Position numbers and translations under genes: made by a program
Assembly (NCBI RefSeq): GCF_047495875.1
Contig: NC_092497.1
Span: forward strand, 73,230,463 to 73,294,462
Length of the DNA stretch: 64,000 nucleotides
Reading direction: 5' to 3'
Origin: Pithys albifrons albifrons
Taxonomy: Eukaryota > Chordata > Aves > Passeriformes > Thamnophilidae
The notes under the pieces: generated by a model
The model's input: only the letters and a program-made list of their open reading frames with translations
Databases searched by the model: none
What the model was told of the DNA's origin: nothing
Part shown: piece after piece, positions 50,520 to 60,620 of the stretch
Numbering within the stretch: position 1 is the stretch's first letter
Layout of the letters: every line of letters starts with the position of its first letter

Positions 50520-53039
50520 ATCACTTAATAAATTTTGCAGAATAAGTGATTCTGCTTCTAAGTTCAACAGTTCAGGGAGGAACATGACAGGAACAGATTT
50601 AACTTGTTGTGAGGAGATACAGGTTTTGTGTGAAGTACTTACCCTTTTATTTGAAAAGATTAGGTCATTACCATAGCAACTCCATGTCATCTGACCCTCA
50701 TGCACAAACCTGGCCAGATTCAGATCTCAATCTCATTAATGTAAGTCTGAAATAAACCCCATATAAATGATGAATGAGTGTGTATTATATGGAACACTGT
50801 AGCTGGAGACCACATAGGCCATCACATACAGAACAAATCTAGAACTAATTCACATTATATATTTCAAGTAAACAATGTGTAAGGTCTACTCTTTAGGGGA
50901 GAAAAACATGAGAAGGGATAGTATTTATTGTACTAAATTCAGTTATAAGAACGTTATACACACGAAAGTACATCAAGCTAACTTGTCTGACTTTGATTTG
51001 AGGAAAATAAAATGTTGTTGAGTGTATCTTTGAGAGCCATGTGAGGAGAAAACCTTTAAAGAGCTTTTATTTCTGTTCTATCATGTCGAATTATCTTGTT
51101 TACCCTCTGAATTCTGAGCAGGTACTATTATTGCACTCAGTTGTCCACATCCCTCTTTTGAAGGGAAAATTAATTCTGAATTACTGGCCCTATAACTTCT
51201 TACTTCTTTACATCATCTGTCAGCAAAGTAAGCAGACAAATGCTGGCTAAGTGGGTTTCTGTTAACTGTCATTTAAAGGGAAAGGGACAGGTGTTGAATG
51301 AAGCTTCTTTCTCCAACTGCTAGTTAACAATATATAGAAGAAGTTTAATTGCTTGCATCCACCTGCACCCTTGTCATTTCTTGGCTCTATTGATTTTAAT
51401 TAAAATATTAAGTGCACTTCAGAAGCCACAGATAAGTGACATGTTGATTGAAATATGCAGGAAAATGTATAATGGAAGTAGGCTATTACAGTTTTAATAG
51501 AATCTGAAAGAAGTAATATCTAGAGCAGCATGTTTGGCTGCTATTCTACTGCATATAGCATGTTCTGAAATGAGTAATTGGAAGCTGAGTAAATATTTGA
51601 TCGTTGTTAAAGCAACCTTTCACCCTGTTGAAAGTGATCCAGAATTTTTTGGCATATTTTATTCCATTAGGCACCTTTCAAGGTGCCACATAAACACAAT
51701 AAAATATGTGTATGAACAGTATCCAAATCATGATGGCTCAGCAGTTCACACGACACCTTTGTAGTGAAAACACTGATAGTGGTCTCTCTTGTTTCAGTAA
51801 AAGTCTGTGCAAATGGCTTGGAGTTTACTTGAAGCTACATTCTCACCTTCTATTTTTAGAGGATTTTAGACTTAATGGAGCAAGGCATATAAAAGCATAA
51901 AACTCTTTAACTGAAGAAAGATTCAGTACCTTTTCTGTAACAGACATTCCTTAGGATAGTTCTATTTTGCTAATGCATATTTATCATGTAGAAAGCTGCT
52001 CAGCTTCTTCTTACCCTCAGTTCAGTGAATCTTACATGTCTTGAAACTGCAAATCCACACAGCTGCAAATTGCAAACAAAACTACTTTGCACGTTTAATA
52101 ATCCATTTCTGATATTCCTTGTCACACTAATTGCCACAATTTTCATACCTCTAGAATCCCTCGTCAGAAACCAGTGTCTATTGTTGTTTGGTGCTGCACA
52201 GGCACAGAGTAAATAGTGCTGTTACTTAAAAGGGCTCACAGTTTAAGCAGAAGACTAGACATAGAAGTTAGCAGAATACAAAGAAAAGGGTCATCATAAT
52301 TGGAAAAGGTCAACACATAAAATGCTAACTTGTCTGTCATGTGCTTTTGTAGGACTTCTGAAGCAGCACAGATTCACCGAAAGATCCTGAGATGACCTTG
52401 TCAGTGTTCATGGGCACATCCTCCCGAGGGCAAGGAATAGGATGATGGAAAAAGGATTTTTCTGAACACTTAGTAATGCACAAATGACCATACTGAGTCT
52501 GCTATCCTGTTTTTTTCTGTTAATAAGGGTGCCTATAAGAGGGAGCAAATGCAGAGTTTTGTCTTCCTATCAGTATTCTCACAGATTCTGGAAAGGAGTT
52601 TTCCAAGAGAGATCCTGTCTGGCGTGCCTTGAAAGACTTTTATTCCTTGAGTTACTTTTGGTTTTGGAACTTGCTTAATTACCATCTAAACATGTGCAAC
52701 TTTTGAACACTTGCACTACTTTTCCATCTCAACTACTGGAAGACATATCTTCTTGAGCTATCTTTGAACATGCTGGTATCATTTCCTGTGCCTCATTCTG
52801 GTACTGGGGGAGAAACTCCCTATCAGGCCTGTCCAGATTTTACAATTGTCTTCTACAGCTGAAGGTCCTTGTACAGAAACGACTTTGTGTAAATAGTGAT
52901 TGTCTTTGTTGTTTTTCTGTACCACTTTTCAAATTCTACCATACATCTCTCATGTTCTTGCATTTTCTTACTTACTGGGTACTATCATTAAATTTGTCCT
53001 TTAAATGGCTACTAAGTATTGAGCCAATATTTTCAAAGA
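50520..53039. other. AT-rich sequence without recognisable gene
   Basis: Contains a perfect 8-bp inverted repeat at 51670-51687. A segment at about 52165-52310 vaguely resembles an old amniote dispersed repeat (GGTGCTGCACAGGCACAGAG, then GGGCTCACAGTTTAAGCAGA). No gene is recognised. Confidence 0.45.
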
Positions 53040-53835
53040 ACAGATTTTATAAATTTGAGACTTTAGTTCACAGCACTAATAATTGCATTCCCATCCTCTT
53101 TCCCAAGCTTTGGACTTCTTTTCCTCTACACATTACTTTACATTTATGTGCATTGAATTTCATTTGCAATTTTACTCCACTTCTCAGGTTTATGTCCAGC
53201 TCTTAGTAAACAGTCCTTATCCTTCCAGACTAGAAGGCATAGTGTCATTGCTGCCTTTTCCAGATCACTTGCAAATATGCTGAATAGACTCCTGTACCAA
53301 TAGTAAGCTGCTTTCTACTTTTTCTTTTATATCTCTTATTTTGTTATATATGGGAGAAAATTTCCTTTTATTTCAAGAGTATCCTTCTTTGTCTGTCATA
53401 TATCAATGAGAGATATTTTGAAATGTCTTTTGAGTACCAGCTGATCTATCTTGTCCCTGTGTCAGTGCCTCTTTTAAGAAATTGCCACAGGTTGTGACAC
53501 ATAATTTCCCTGCACAGAAGCTGTGTTGATTCTTCTTCTATATGTTGTATTTAGTCAAGTAGCTTATAACTATTCTTAGTTATAATTGCTTTTGGTCTCT
53601 CTGTTATACATATAAGGATTTCTAGTGTGTAATTCTCACGATCTTGGTTATGACTTCTCTAAAAACTTTTTTATCATGATGACCACCACCTATTTCACTG
53701 ACACTGACAGAGTTTTAAGTGAATGAATACATATTGCAGTTAGTAGCTTGGCTATTTCATCACCCTTGACTTCCTTTAAAGCTCTTGGGTGAATTGTCTC
53801 TGGTGCTGGTGATTTGTTATTGTTCATTACAAGCA
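53040..53835 (-). mobile_element. Ancient CR1/L3-like LINE relic, minus strand
   Basis: Several separated landmarks occur in the right order for an old amniote CR1 read backwards. They are TGTGCATTGAATTTCATTTGC (53148), a CTTTTCCAGATCACTTGCAAATATGCTGAATAG segment (53256), TTCCCTGCACAGAAGCTGTGTTGATTCTTC (53507), GCAGTTAGTAGCTTGGCTATTTC (53736) and AAAGCTCTTGGGTGAATTGTCTCTGGTGCTGGTGATTTGTTA (53778). In this orientation they cover the RT domain and the sequence downstream of it. All reading frames are gone. It is far more diverged than the other CR1 copies here and probably predates the bird radiation. The 3' limit (left end) is uncertain by about 100 bp. Confidence 0.75.
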
Positions 53836-55648
53836 AGTGGAATAAACAGGTTGGATCAAATACCTCAACAGGGAAGATGATAGAAGGGGAATATGCTGGA
53901 AGTAGGAAGTATCTTAAAAGATAAGCAGTTTATGGTTGACATTAAAGGCAATAGAGAGGTATTAAATGAGAGAGGTGTGGTCAAAGACATGGTTTGAGAG
54001 GATGAAAGTCACAGGCTGAATAGATCTAACTGGGCAAAACTTGGCAACAGAAAAGGATACAGAAAAACAAAGATGATTTGTAACAAACTGCAAAAGCATT
54101 CTAAAAAGACTATGTTTATAAAACGTGTGGGGCGGAATTTTGCATGAATTGGGAAAACTACTTTGATTGATGAAACTGCTTTGTGAGAGTCTGAGTGTCA
54201 GAATCTGATCCATAAGAAAATTGGATAGTCAAAAGAGTACTGCCTTAGTGCTGCAGTCTAGCTGTCTTTTGCTGAGATTGACAGAAAAAGGGAAGGCTGT
54301 ACAATAATAGGGACTGAAGCACAATAACTTAAAATGAAGGAGGGCTATCCACATGCAGAGTCATATAGAATAAAGATAACTTGTGACTGAACAAGGTAAG
54401 GAGGGATTTCTAGGGAGTCCTAAAGAAAAGTTAGTTCCAAGTAATGGACATTGCATTTAGTAGTGCTAACATTGTTCTTAGTTTGTCATGCTTTTTGTCA
54501 TACTAATCATACTTTATCATACTTAGAAATGTTTTGCAAAAGCAGTTTGCTCATGCCAGTCATACAAGTATTTTGAAAAGCTGAATTGCAAAAGGGAAAC
54601 TTCACCCACTTCATGTGGTTCTGGGTAACTGTGAATTTAAGCTATGTAGGAAAACTGCGAATTAGGCTCAGGACCTCTCCACCACGTATTCCTAATATAG
54701 AAAGGATCAGTGGTTTAGAGAATTGCAACTCAGAAGAAAAAATGAGGATATGAAAGACTGTCAAACAATGGTGTAAAATACAAATTATTCCTGATATCTT
54801 TTTGCTGAGTAGTCACTAATATGTACTCAGACAGATTCTGAACAAAAATACAATCTTAATTTTCTGTTCTTTAAGTAGAGTTAGTAACAAAATGCTGCCT
54901 CTTAGTTCACAAGTAGCTATGTTTCAAAATTTAAAAATAAAAAATAAAAAACAACTTAGTGGCCATTGTTATTTATACTCAGTTGACTTTTATTGATGCT
55001 AAAAATTAAACTATATGGACATACGGGAGAAGAGAACTCCAAAAGTCATGCAACAATAATTAGACTATCAAGAATTGCAGTGTAAACAAACAGAAAGGAT
55101 TGCCATGACTGCCCCATGCAAAATCCAAACTTGAATAAGAAAGCTTGAAGAAAGTGGAGAGAAAATACAAGCATATGCAAGATAATCCTTGCAAAATGAC
55201 ATTAAAAAAATTCTTTTCCATACATATCATTTGATGGAAACGTTCAGACACATAGACTTGCCCTTTTACAGAATTAAGGATTCACTTGCATGCTACTAAG
55301 TCTTTGAAACTGCTCTTGATTTGCTTCTTACAGCTAGATTCTCTCTGCACAGGCAAGACTCATATAAATGAAGTCTTTAGAAACATAGGAAGCCCTAAAT
55401 ATTTTCCTAAACATCACTTTCATTTATTACATTGTCAGCATATTGCAAGTGCTCACACCATTAGATTCTCACTGGGTGTCCTGAAAACCTTAAACAGAAG
55501 AGGAAGCAAATCTTAAAGACAGAGAAATGCTTTTACTGATGACAGTAATGCTTCTTTTGTATGTGGAGGTGCTTGTATTTGAAATAATAATATGAAACCC
55601 AGAGTATTTTATTTAGAATAATAGTGGCTGAATTTATAACAAGTATGA
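53836..55648. other. AT-rich sequence; possible old dispersed repeat at 53930-54060
   Basis: A stretch with GGCAATAGAGAGGTATTAAA and GAGAGGTGTGGTCAAAGACA resembles, from memory, an old amniote repeat family. Nothing else is recognised, and open frames reach at most 83 codons. Confidence 0.4.
55644..55648. repeat. Left target-site duplication (TATGA) of the LTR at 55649
   Basis: The 5 bp immediately before the LTR are identical to 56281-56285 immediately after it. Confidence 0.85.
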
Positions 55649-56280
55649 TGTTGTGGGTTTGGCCAGATGGGCCTAAATTTAGGTTTTAAAAGTTCAGCTA
55701 GGCCTGGGAATTGCCAGCTGACTTGAGCTGGGCTGAGCTAGCTAACAGCTGACTTCTTCTGGCCAATAATATTGTATTCCATACCATATTGCATCATCTC
55801 AAAAGGGGTAAGAGCTGGTGTGTGGGTGTGGCTTGTTCAGTTGCTTCCCAGCTGTGGTCCCAGCAAGACACTCTGCTGTCCCAGGAGGGATGGGGAGGCC
55901 CAAGCCCAGAGCACCGACTTACCATCATGTTATCTGAGGGAAGTAAAATGTTTGTTCTTAGCTTTTCTCTCTGCTTAAGTCTGTCTCTGAAGAATTGACT
56001 TCTCTAGAATGATTTGTAGTTAAAATGGTAGAATTTGTGTTTACTGGGAAGTGGGAAGTTATTTCTTGTTATACATAACTTGTGTAAGTGTGTGTTATAT
56101 TGTAGTTTACTCTTAATTCTCTCTTTTCTGTATAAATACATGTAGTTAGTTTCAGCATAAACCTGCTTTGAGGGTTTTTTTCCCTCTCCCTCTTCGTTTT
56201 CCCTTAGCTGCTTGGGGGGAGGAGGAACCCTTTTCACTCTGTCCTGGACAGTTGGCGTTTTGCCAGCTCAACACAGGACA
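55649..56280 (+). mobile_element. ERVL-type solo LTR, plus strand, with perfect 5-bp TSD
   Basis: It opens with TGTTGTGGGTTTGGCC and closes with AACACAGGACA, 632 bp with TG...CA ends. The exact 5-bp duplication TATGA on both sides defines the boundaries. Inside, GTATTCCATACCATATTGC near 55773 is the conserved U3 segment shared with avian ERVL LTRs, also seen in the LTR at 24941 on the other strand. A TATAAATA lies at 56131-56138, though the U3 promoter equivalent may instead be the degraded segment just after 55796. No retroviral internal sequence touches either end, so it arose by recombination between the two LTRs of a provirus. Open frames inside it are not genes. Confidence 0.9.
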
Positions 56281-56285
56281 TATGA
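56281..56285. repeat. Right target-site duplication (TATGA) of the LTR at 55649
   Basis: Identical to 55644-55648. Five bases is the duplication length expected for ERVL-type integration. Confidence 0.85.
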
Positions 56286-57975
56286 TTGGCACAAGTCTGT
56301 CAGAGTTCAAGATATGTCTGGACAACACTCACAAACACATGCTGTGATTCTTGGGGCTATCCTGTGCAAGGCTAGCAGTTGGACTTTGTTGATCTTTGTA
56401 TGTCCTTTCCAAATAAGCACATTCTGTGACTTTCAAGACAGGCAGATTATTAACTTTGCAAAGAATATTTATTTGGTAATTCCTGAACAAAATGCAGTCT
56501 GTTACATGTACTAGAGATGCTCAAGTTTGGATATGATTATGAATAAATTTTTTGTCAGCATTCAGACAGATTTTGCATGGATTTTTCTTCAATGTTATTG
56601 GTGAAATTAGCTTTTCCTTTTTCATCTTTTCTTTTGCAAATATTTTTCAAGTGACACTTTTTTCAGATGGTCAAAAAGTTTTTGCATGCCTATTGCCAAG
56701 TGAAATCAACCTCTCTATTGTAAAAGCTGATGTTGTGAAGAAAGAGATAAAAACCAAAAAAATCCCTGTTGTCTGCTTTTTTAGCCTTGAAAAGTAAAGA
56801 GTTATCAGCTTTGTTTGTCAGCTTAGCTAGTGGTTCACAAGGATTTGACATATACATTTTACAATTAGATATGCATTAAAAAAGGAGGGTTGGGTCTATT
56901 TAATTACTCTTTTCCTGTCTAATATTAATTAATAATAAGATATGATTCTATCAGACATCTGCTGTCTAATCTACTGAGTCTTAATCATGCAAGAATATAT
57001 CTGTCTGCAAAAATTGTGATGCTAATAAATATGAGTTATCAATTAGCACACTGCAAATAATTTTGTTCATTTCAATGAATAACATTAGAGAAGAAGAAGT
57101 TAGTCTTGACAAAAACCTTTTTACTAGCTGTGGAGATCAGCCACAACAAGTAAGGCACTTTCATGTAGGAAAAAATATAACAACCCTTGAAGTGTCAGAT
57201 GAATATTTCATAGCACTTATGACTTTCAGTGTTGTTGTATTCTAGTCAACACCAGGCTAGAGAATGTCATATCAATAAACATCAGTCACATACAAAGACT
57301 ACACTTAATATTAAAATGTAAACTGCACTTGAACTCTCTAAATTGTCCTTACTTTTTGGAAAAACAACAGGGAATTTTAGAGGCCAGCTACACAGAACCT
57401 GAAATGTCTCGTCTGCAATTTGAGGATAAAAAGGTCACCATTTAAAGATTTTTTCTCTTTTTATAGTTTATTTACATTATAGATTACATCAAATATTATT
57501 TGTTCCACTGTACTCCACCTCTCAGCATTTTGTAATTTCCCTTCCTTTCTACACTGCCTCTTTTTAACAACTGTCCCTTATATTTAAACTATCTCTAATT
57601 GGTGTAAAGCAATGCATCATTAATTTAACAGCAAAGGTTTAACAGTATTTTCTTTTAAGGAAATGTATAAATTCAGGAATTTTAATAGAAACTTAAGAAA
57701 GATCAGGTATGGCAACACACAAAGGAAAATGAAAACCATAAACGTGTCCCCTCAACGAGTGTATAAAATGCTAACACAAAGTAGCACCTGTAGTTTCATA
57801 TTAGATAAAGCTAAACTTTAAAGATAAATGAGATAAAAAATACGAGTTTCTGAGTAAAATCTGATTTTAAAGTGTTATAGAATTCGAAAAAATTTGTTCT
57901 TACAAGTTTTGAGAAAGAAAATCACTTTTTGCTGCACAGGAGATGTGCAGCAGATCATCCTTAAAAACGAATAGG
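56286..57975. other. AT-rich sequence between two solo LTRs; no gene
   Basis: The sub-stretch 56855-57085 is rich in homeodomain-type sites and is listed separately. Elsewhere only chance frames (81 codons or fewer). Confidence 0.5.
56855..57085. promoter_or_regulatory. Candidate regulatory element: TAATTA/TAAT-rich stretch
   Basis: TAATTA at 56901-56906 and 56926-56931, an AATTA core near 57041, and several TAAT and ATGCAT/TGCAAAT-like motifs between. It resembles conserved non-coding developmental elements, but local AT content is very high, so this is weaker than the cluster at 39.2 kb. Confidence 0.25.
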
Positions 57976-57980
57976 ATCAC
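57976..57980. repeat. Left target-site duplication (ATCAC) of the LTR at 57981
   Basis: The 5 bp before the LTR are identical to 58608-58612 after it. Confidence 0.9.
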
Positions 57981-58240
57981 TGTCCTAGTTCAGCAGGAGG
58001 GACCAGCTAACCCTGTGTGGGGGTGATCAAAGCTGTGTATTCTACCCCCTCTATTCATTCCCCAAGGTCAATGGGCCATTAGCAGCAGCTGCCCAGGGAG
58101 CCACTATCACCTTCACACCCAGCCTGAGGGGGGTGGAGCTGCTATGGGCCATCAACAGCTCAACACCCCCTGGCTCCCAGAGTTAATCACCCATTGTGTG
58201 AGTCCCCGCCCAGGGGGAGGGACTGAATGCTCCCTGAGGG

Positions 58241-58248
58241 TACATAAG
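58241..58248 (+). promoter_or_regulatory. TATA-like box of the LTR at 57981
   Basis: TACATAAG, about 290 bp upstream of the ATTAAA signal, in the position expected at the end of U3. Confidence 0.5.
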
Positions 58249-58529
58249 TGGTGGGTAAGAAGACCTCTGGAACTTCTCGTCGGATCCAGAGCAGCAGCAG
58301 GACCTTGACAGGAGGAGATCCCCGCTCTCGCCCAGACCACAGCCCTCACCTGCACCAACAGGTTTTTCTTTCCTTTTTGCTCTGGACTTGGGGGAACCAC
58401 AGGGGTCTCAGCACAAGGGCAAACAAACCCCCTTGGGTTTGTGCCCCAGGACACTGGGTTATACTGCTGGGGTTTTGTGAGTTGAAAGCAATTTCCCTTG
58501 TGTGTCAGTGTCGTTATTGTAATATTATT

Positions 58530-58535
58530 ATTAAA
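58530..58535 (+). terminator. Polyadenylation signal of the LTR at 57981
   Basis: ATTAAA (common AATAAA variant), about 70 bp before the LTR end, with GGTCTGACTT and GT-rich sequence after it. Confidence 0.5.
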
Positions 58536-58607
58536 TTTTAGGTCTGACTTATAATCTCTCTCGTGGTGAGTGCATTTCCCCTGCTGGTTCACCTTTAAAC
58601 CAGCACA

Positions 58608-58612
58608 ATCAC
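58608..58612. repeat. Right target-site duplication (ATCAC) of the LTR at 57981
   Basis: Identical to 57976-57980. Confidence 0.9.
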
Positions 58613-59604
58613 AAAATACAAGGTCACATCAGATATAATTTGACTTCCTCTGCATCAAAACCTGCTACATTTCATACAGGTGTTTCTTTTCTAAAGCAAG
58701 TTCCTTGACTGTGATTAATGAGCAAGTTGTGTGTTGGCTAGTTCCTCAGTGGTGCCTGGCATCTGTGAGTGGCAGGAATATTTACTTTCTCATATGGAAA
58801 AAAGACGTGAACTACTCAGATACTAGTGCTGTGATGGAGATTCAAACACAGGTAGATAGCTAGACACAAGTTTGGATTTAATTTGCAGAGGGTTTTTAAT
58901 ATTATTTAGATGTAAAGATGAAACCTGTACAACAAATAGTGCTGGCCTCAACTAATGCAATAAGAATAATTAGTCAAGTAGTTTAATATTCAATTCTGCC
59001 AAAAAGTAATTTTAAAATCTTACTGTACTGAATGAAGTACAGCCATGCAGTGATTTTAGTTATGAAGAAATTATGTTGGAAATCAATAAAACAGTACGTT
59101 TTCCCCACCATAACAACTTTCTAGTCAATAAAAATATCAAGTTACTTGATGTAAAAACATGGAATTTAGGTAGATTTCTTGAGAATGAAAGGCTAGTTTT
59201 TTTCAGAGAGAGTTTATGGATGATACTTTTCCAACTTGCTTCCCAATATAGCTTTCAGTTTTATAATGTTTAAACAAAGTTCTGAACCAAGATTACAGCC
59301 AAAACTACCCATCTTTTCCATAACAACTCTTAGTGAAAAATCTTTATATTACTACCTCTTCTTGAAAAGATTCAGGATGCTGGAAATTCAGCCCTCTTTA
59401 TCATTACACAAAAGTTGTTTTTTCGGAATGTGAGTTACACACTGTCTTACAGAAAACAAACAAACAAAAAGCCAAACCAAGCAAAAAACACACCACTTTT
59501 TGAAACTTGGGTCCTGAGTTATAACTTTCTTATATATCTGATTTGAAAACAAGATTTCTGTATCCCAACTTTTCTTTTCTGGCTGTGAAAATTGAAACCA
59601 TTTT
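58613..59604. other. AT-rich sequence without recognisable gene
   Basis: Open frames reach at most 66 codons plus overlapping low-complexity frames. No repeat is recognised. Confidence 0.5.
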
Positions 59605-59780
59605 ACAGAATCACAGAATGGGTAAGGTTGTGATGGTCCAGCATCTCTGCTCCAGCAGGATCCCCTAGAGCACATTATCCAGAGTTGTGTCCAGATGACT
59701 CCAATATTTCCAGGAAAGGAGTCTCCATAACCTTCCTGGGCAACTTTTCACATAAGGAAGATGAATATACAGTGAAAGTC
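59605..59780 (-). mobile_element. CR1 LINE 3' fragment, minus strand
   Basis: The plus strand reads ACAGAATCACAGAATGGGTA, then GCAGGATCCCCTAGAGCACA, CAGAGTTGTGTCCAGATGAC and AGGAGTCTCCATAACCTTCC. This is the usual complement of one avian CR1 subfamily 3' region, which differs from the subfamily of the copies at 15.5 and 43 kb. About 175 bp are clear; the upstream part fades near 59780. Confidence 0.88.
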
Positions 59781-60395
59781 CTCAGAAGACTAGCCTGTCA
59801 CCAAACAGGAAACAAATGTTATGGCAGAGATGGACAGTTCAAACCACACATTCCTTTTGGGAGTCCTTATGTGGGGCAATACTGAGCGTGTTTTATTGTG
59901 CTTGTTTATGCATACACATTGTAAGACAGAACTCTGACTGAGAAAAAAAGAAAAGAAAAACACTCACGTAAATTTCCATTTGACAATTAAAAAATAATTA
60001 TACTGGCTTGTGTAATGCCACTCTTGAGTGTCACTGACCAGACTGGTGCTGACTGGTTCCATCAAAAGATGGGTATCTCATAAATCCTGTGTTCTGCAAC
60101 AAGCCATAATGATTCTTCCAGTGTTTGTCCTTCGCATAGAGAGAAAGTTGGGAGATAAAAAATCATTGTTTGTGTTATGCACTGCAGTCAGTCACAGTTC
60201 CGGCTGTTCTGTTACTGTGCTGAGAAGGAAGGCTCCTTTCCTTACCTCACTCTGCAACAATGTTCTCTTGAGAAAATGCCACCTTCAGTGTGGCTCTGAG
60301 ATTTTTTATATTAATTCTATTCTATTCTGTTTATACCTTATATTTATATATCCCCTTACATGTACACATCTTTACATTTATGTACACCCAGTGTA
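59781..60395. other. Sequence without recognisable gene
   Basis: A plus-strand frame of 144 codons (60028-60462) runs into the microsatellite; its second half is repeat-derived. I do not recognise the first half. Confidence 0.45.
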
Positions 60396-60620
60396 TATAT
60401 TCATATGTGTTATACACACATACGCAATCTCTCTCTCTCTCTCTCTGTATATAAACATATAGATTATACACAGACACACACACACACACATATGTATATA
60501 TTAGCGTGTGTGTGTATATATACATACAGATCAGAACTTGGGCTGATATATATCTATATATCTAATCGATATCTATATCATCTATATGTATATTTATATC
60601 TATATCTATATATCTATGTA
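60396..60620. repeat. Compound microsatellite: (TC)n, (CA)n, (TG)n and (TATC)-like units
   Basis: (TC)n at 60428-60446, (AC)n at about 60474-60490, GT units at 60505-60515, then TATATCTA-type units from 60547 to 60618. Overlapping open frames rich in Y, H, T and L are artefacts of the repeat. Confidence 0.95.

Larger units (their letters stand above)
57981..58607 (+). mobile_element. ERVL-like solo LTR, plus strand, GC-rich, with perfect 5-bp TSD
   Basis: It opens with TGTCCTAGTTCAGCAGG and closes with TTTAAACCAGCACA, 627 bp, bounded on both sides by ATCAC. The promoter-like TACATAAG (58241-58248) would serve as the TATA region. ATTAAA at 58530-58535 is a likely polyadenylation signal, followed by a GT-rich stretch. 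It is visibly more GC-rich than the DNA around it, with several CpG dinucleotides (for example near 58278-58331), and still has sharp ends. This suggests the youngest insertion in the window. A 146-codon minus-strand frame (58592-58152) comes from this GC-rich composition and is not a gene. No internal retroviral sequence remains. The subfamily differs from the LTRs at 24941 and 55649. Confidence 0.92.

Noticed and set aside
58152..58592. 146-codon minus-strand open frame
   Set aside because: It lies wholly inside a solo LTR and reflects its GC-rich composition; no protein family recognised.
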